DNA of 64,000 bases from Acidobacteria bacterium SCN 69-37 (GTDB taxonomy: Bacteria > Acidobacteriota > Vicinamibacteria > Vicinamibacterales > SCN-69-37), in contig MEDJ01000019.1 of NCBI GenBank assembly GCA_001724025.1, forward strand, positions 220,359 to 284,358, read 5' to 3'. Made by a program: the position numbers and the translations under genes. Of the stretch, positions 60,677 to 64,000 are shown piece after piece. The notes under the pieces are model-generated. The model was not told the origin of the DNA. It did not search any database and saw only the letters and a program-made list of their open reading frames with translations. Numbering within the stretch: the first letter of the stretch is position 1; every line of letters begins with the position of its first letter.

Positions 60677-62035
60677 TCAGAACGACACGTCGATCCCGAC
60701 GGTCAGCATGAGCGAATCCTGCAGCCCGTTGCGGTTGAGCGGGAACAGCACGTTCCCCGTCAGGAGCGTGTCGCCCCACGTATTGAGCTTCACGCCCAGC
60801 GATCCGTAGCTCACCGTCACGTTCGTCGGGAACGCCGTGCGGAACTCCTGGAATCCCGGGCCCACTTCGCTGGTGCTCTCGACGAGCCTGGCCGTGTTGC
60901 GCAGTGTGCGGATCAAGACGTCACCGGCCACGGTGACCTTCGGAACCACGGACACGTCGACGCCGCCCGCCAGGTTGAACTCGGCCGGGGGTTCGAGAAG
61001 GAACGCCGTCTCACCGAACCCGTCGGGATCGACGAGATCGTTGGCCGACGAGAACGTGTAGCCGACGTTCACGTGCGGCGCCACGCGCCCGTATGCCGCC
61101 GACCCAATCAGGAACACCTCGGTCTGGGTCGCGGGAATGCCGAGAAAGTCGTGCTCGTTGCCCGTGGGCAGCCGCAGATCGACGGCGGCCGCCAGCCCGC
61201 CGCCCGGTACGTCGAAGAAGCGGTACTTGCCGCGCAGCGTCAGGTCCCCGAGGCCCGTGGCCCCGGCGCGACCACGAAAGACCGTGTCGTACAGCGGCGT
61301 GCCGTCGAACAGCGCCAGCCGCTGGTGCAGGCCCGCGTCGAGCTTGACGCTGACGATCGGCACGGCCACGCCCACGTCGAGCCTGTCGGTGGCCCCATAG
61401 TTCGCGAACAGGCCCACCGTCGTCGTCGACAGCTTCAGGTTGAGCGTGTTCTCCGTCCTGACGAACGACGTGCCGAGCCCGACGATGTCGGGGACGACCT
61501 CCGAGTAGAACTGGATCTCCCCATCGTCGAGCCCCTTGCCCTGGAACGTGTCGAACGTGGCCCGCTGGAAGTTGACGCCCGCGCTGAACCGTCCCTCGCC
61601 GAGGGTCAGGGCCCTGTCGGCAAACAGCGGCCCGAAGCTGTCACTGGCGCGATTGAACACGCCCAGGCTCGGATCGAACGTCCACGAGAAGCCGCCGGCC
61701 GACGAGCCCAGCGGGAAGGTCGAGAGCTCGTTGCCAATCGAGCTGGTGAGGACGAACGCCGTGGCCACATCCTGCGCGAGGTCGAGCGCGAGCCGGTCGG
61801 GATTGAGCGTGACCGGCGGGAACCCTTCGGCGACCAGGGCCTGGTTGATCGACGGCAGGAACAGCTGGATGCTGCCGAGCGTCCCGAGGATCGCGGACGT
61901 ATAGACGTTGCCGATGATCTCCGACGGCGGCCCCGTCACCTCGACTTCCTGCTGGGCCCACGATGACGACGGCCAGCCGAGCCCTGCGAACAACGCGAGT
62001 GCCGCCGAGGCGACACGAATCCTCGAAATTGCCAT
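60677..62035 (-). CDS. outer-membrane beta-barrel protein
   Basis: The 452-residue protein has a signal peptide (MAISRIRVASAALALFAGL, cleaved near WAQQ at about 27) and many alternating beta-strand segments after about residue 130. It ends in Phe after VGIDVSF, the classical C-terminal signal for BAM-dependent insertion. Repeated strands such as LDVGVAVPIVSVKLDAG and PHVNVGYTFSS resemble the transporter/porin family annotated near aromatic-degradation genes. The cargo is unknown. A GGAGG element 5 nt before the ATG fixes the start. Confidence 0.8.
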   Translation of the reverse strand: MAISRIRVASAALALFAGLGWPSSSWAQQEVEVTGPPSEIIGNVYTSAILGTLGSIQLFLPSINQALVAEGFPPVTLNPDRLALDLAQDVATAFVLTSSIGNELSTFPLGSSAGGFSWTFDPSLGVFNRASDSFGPLFADRALTLGEGRFSAGVNFQRATFDTFQGKGLDDGEIQFYSEVVPDIVGLGTSFVRTENTLNLKLSTTTVGLFANYGATDRLDVGVAVPIVSVKLDAGLHQRLALFDGTPLYDTVFRGRAGATGLGDLTLRGKYRFFDVPGGGLAAAVDLRLPTGNEHDFLGIPATQTEVFLIGSAAYGRVAPHVNVGYTFSSANDLVDPDGFGETAFLLEPPAEFNLAGGVDVSVVPKVTVAGDVLIRTLRNTARLVESTSEVGPGFQEFRTAFPTNVTVSYGSLGVKLNTWGDTLLTGNVLFPLNRNGLQDSLMLTVGIDVSF

Positions 62036-62105
62036 TACACCTCCGAAGGGAGCCAGAAACCACGGACGACGGGCGCCTCGCGCCGGCCGGCCGGGAATGG
62101 GCATC

Positions 62106-62111
62106 ATTCTA
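62106..62111 (-). promoter_or_regulatory. possible -10 (TAGAAT) of the outer-membrane protein gene
   Basis: TAGAAT on the minus strand lies 70 nt before the ATG at 62035, giving a leader of about 60 nt with a good Shine-Dalgarno sequence. No clear -35 hexamer is visible. Confidence 0.4.
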
Positions 62112-62152
62112 CCGGGGCTACCGGTGGGGCGGTATCCGTGACACGCCCCTGA

Positions 62153-64000
<1,848 letters not shown>

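Noticed and set aside
58374-60779. 801-codon minus-strand frame opposite the E1 gene
   Set aside because: Low-complexity His/Arg/Asp-rich product; the plus-strand E1 alpha/beta fusion has intact catalytic motifs.

Overview
The window is GC-rich chromosomal DNA from a diderm bacterium. Peptidoglycan and division genes sit beside a large cell-surface glycan locus, a beta-barrel outer-membrane protein and secreted Zn-enzymes. Gene content, the coupled division cluster, GTG/TTG starts and dispersed palindromic repeats fit Acidobacteriota, perhaps the Vicinamibacteria. That placement is inference: no rRNA gene is present and no alignment was run.

Region 1 (216-2263) is a divergent pair, an MFS permease and a NagB-like amino-sugar phosphate deaminase, sharing overlapping -10 boxes. 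Region 2 (2285-19108, minus strand) is the division and cell wall (dcw) cluster in the order mraZ-rsmH-ftsL-ftsI-murE-murF-mraY-murD-[499 bp of repeats]-ftsW-murG-murC-ftsQ-ftsA-ftsZ. Most neighbours overlap by 1-4 bases. A near-consensus sigma70-type promoter lies before mraZ. murB and ddl are missing from their usual place between murC and ftsQ.

Region 3 (19373-54326) is a surface-polysaccharide locus. It holds GT2, GT4 and GT9 glycosyltransferases, a GT-B capsule-type transferase, several multi-pass GT-C-like proteins, a Wzx-type flippase, a sugar aminotransferase, an NAD-dependent epimerase, an MBOAT/SGNH acylation pair, two methyltransferases, a GNAT acyltransferase, a polysaccharide deacetylase and three radical SAM enzymes. 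Together these suggest synthesis, export and decoration of a complex glycan or glycolipid. Within it lie a secreted Zn-dependent phospholipase/nuclease-type enzyme, an SRPBCC protein and an AbrB/Doc toxin-antitoxin pair.

Region 4 (54673-64000) holds housekeeping genes: yqeY, murJ, a rhomboid protease, a small cupin, a fused E1 alpha/beta 2-oxoacid dehydrogenase, an outer-membrane protein, an aminotransferase and the 3' part of a type I methionine aminopeptidase running off the right edge.

Two signals run through the window. One is dispersed palindromic repeats of several families, two of which sit in frame inside membrane-protein genes. The other is a set of -10-like hexamers 6-8 nt before start codons that lack a Shine-Dalgarno sequence, which suggests leaderless transcription. 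No transposase, integrase, tRNA, rRNA or CRISPR array was seen.
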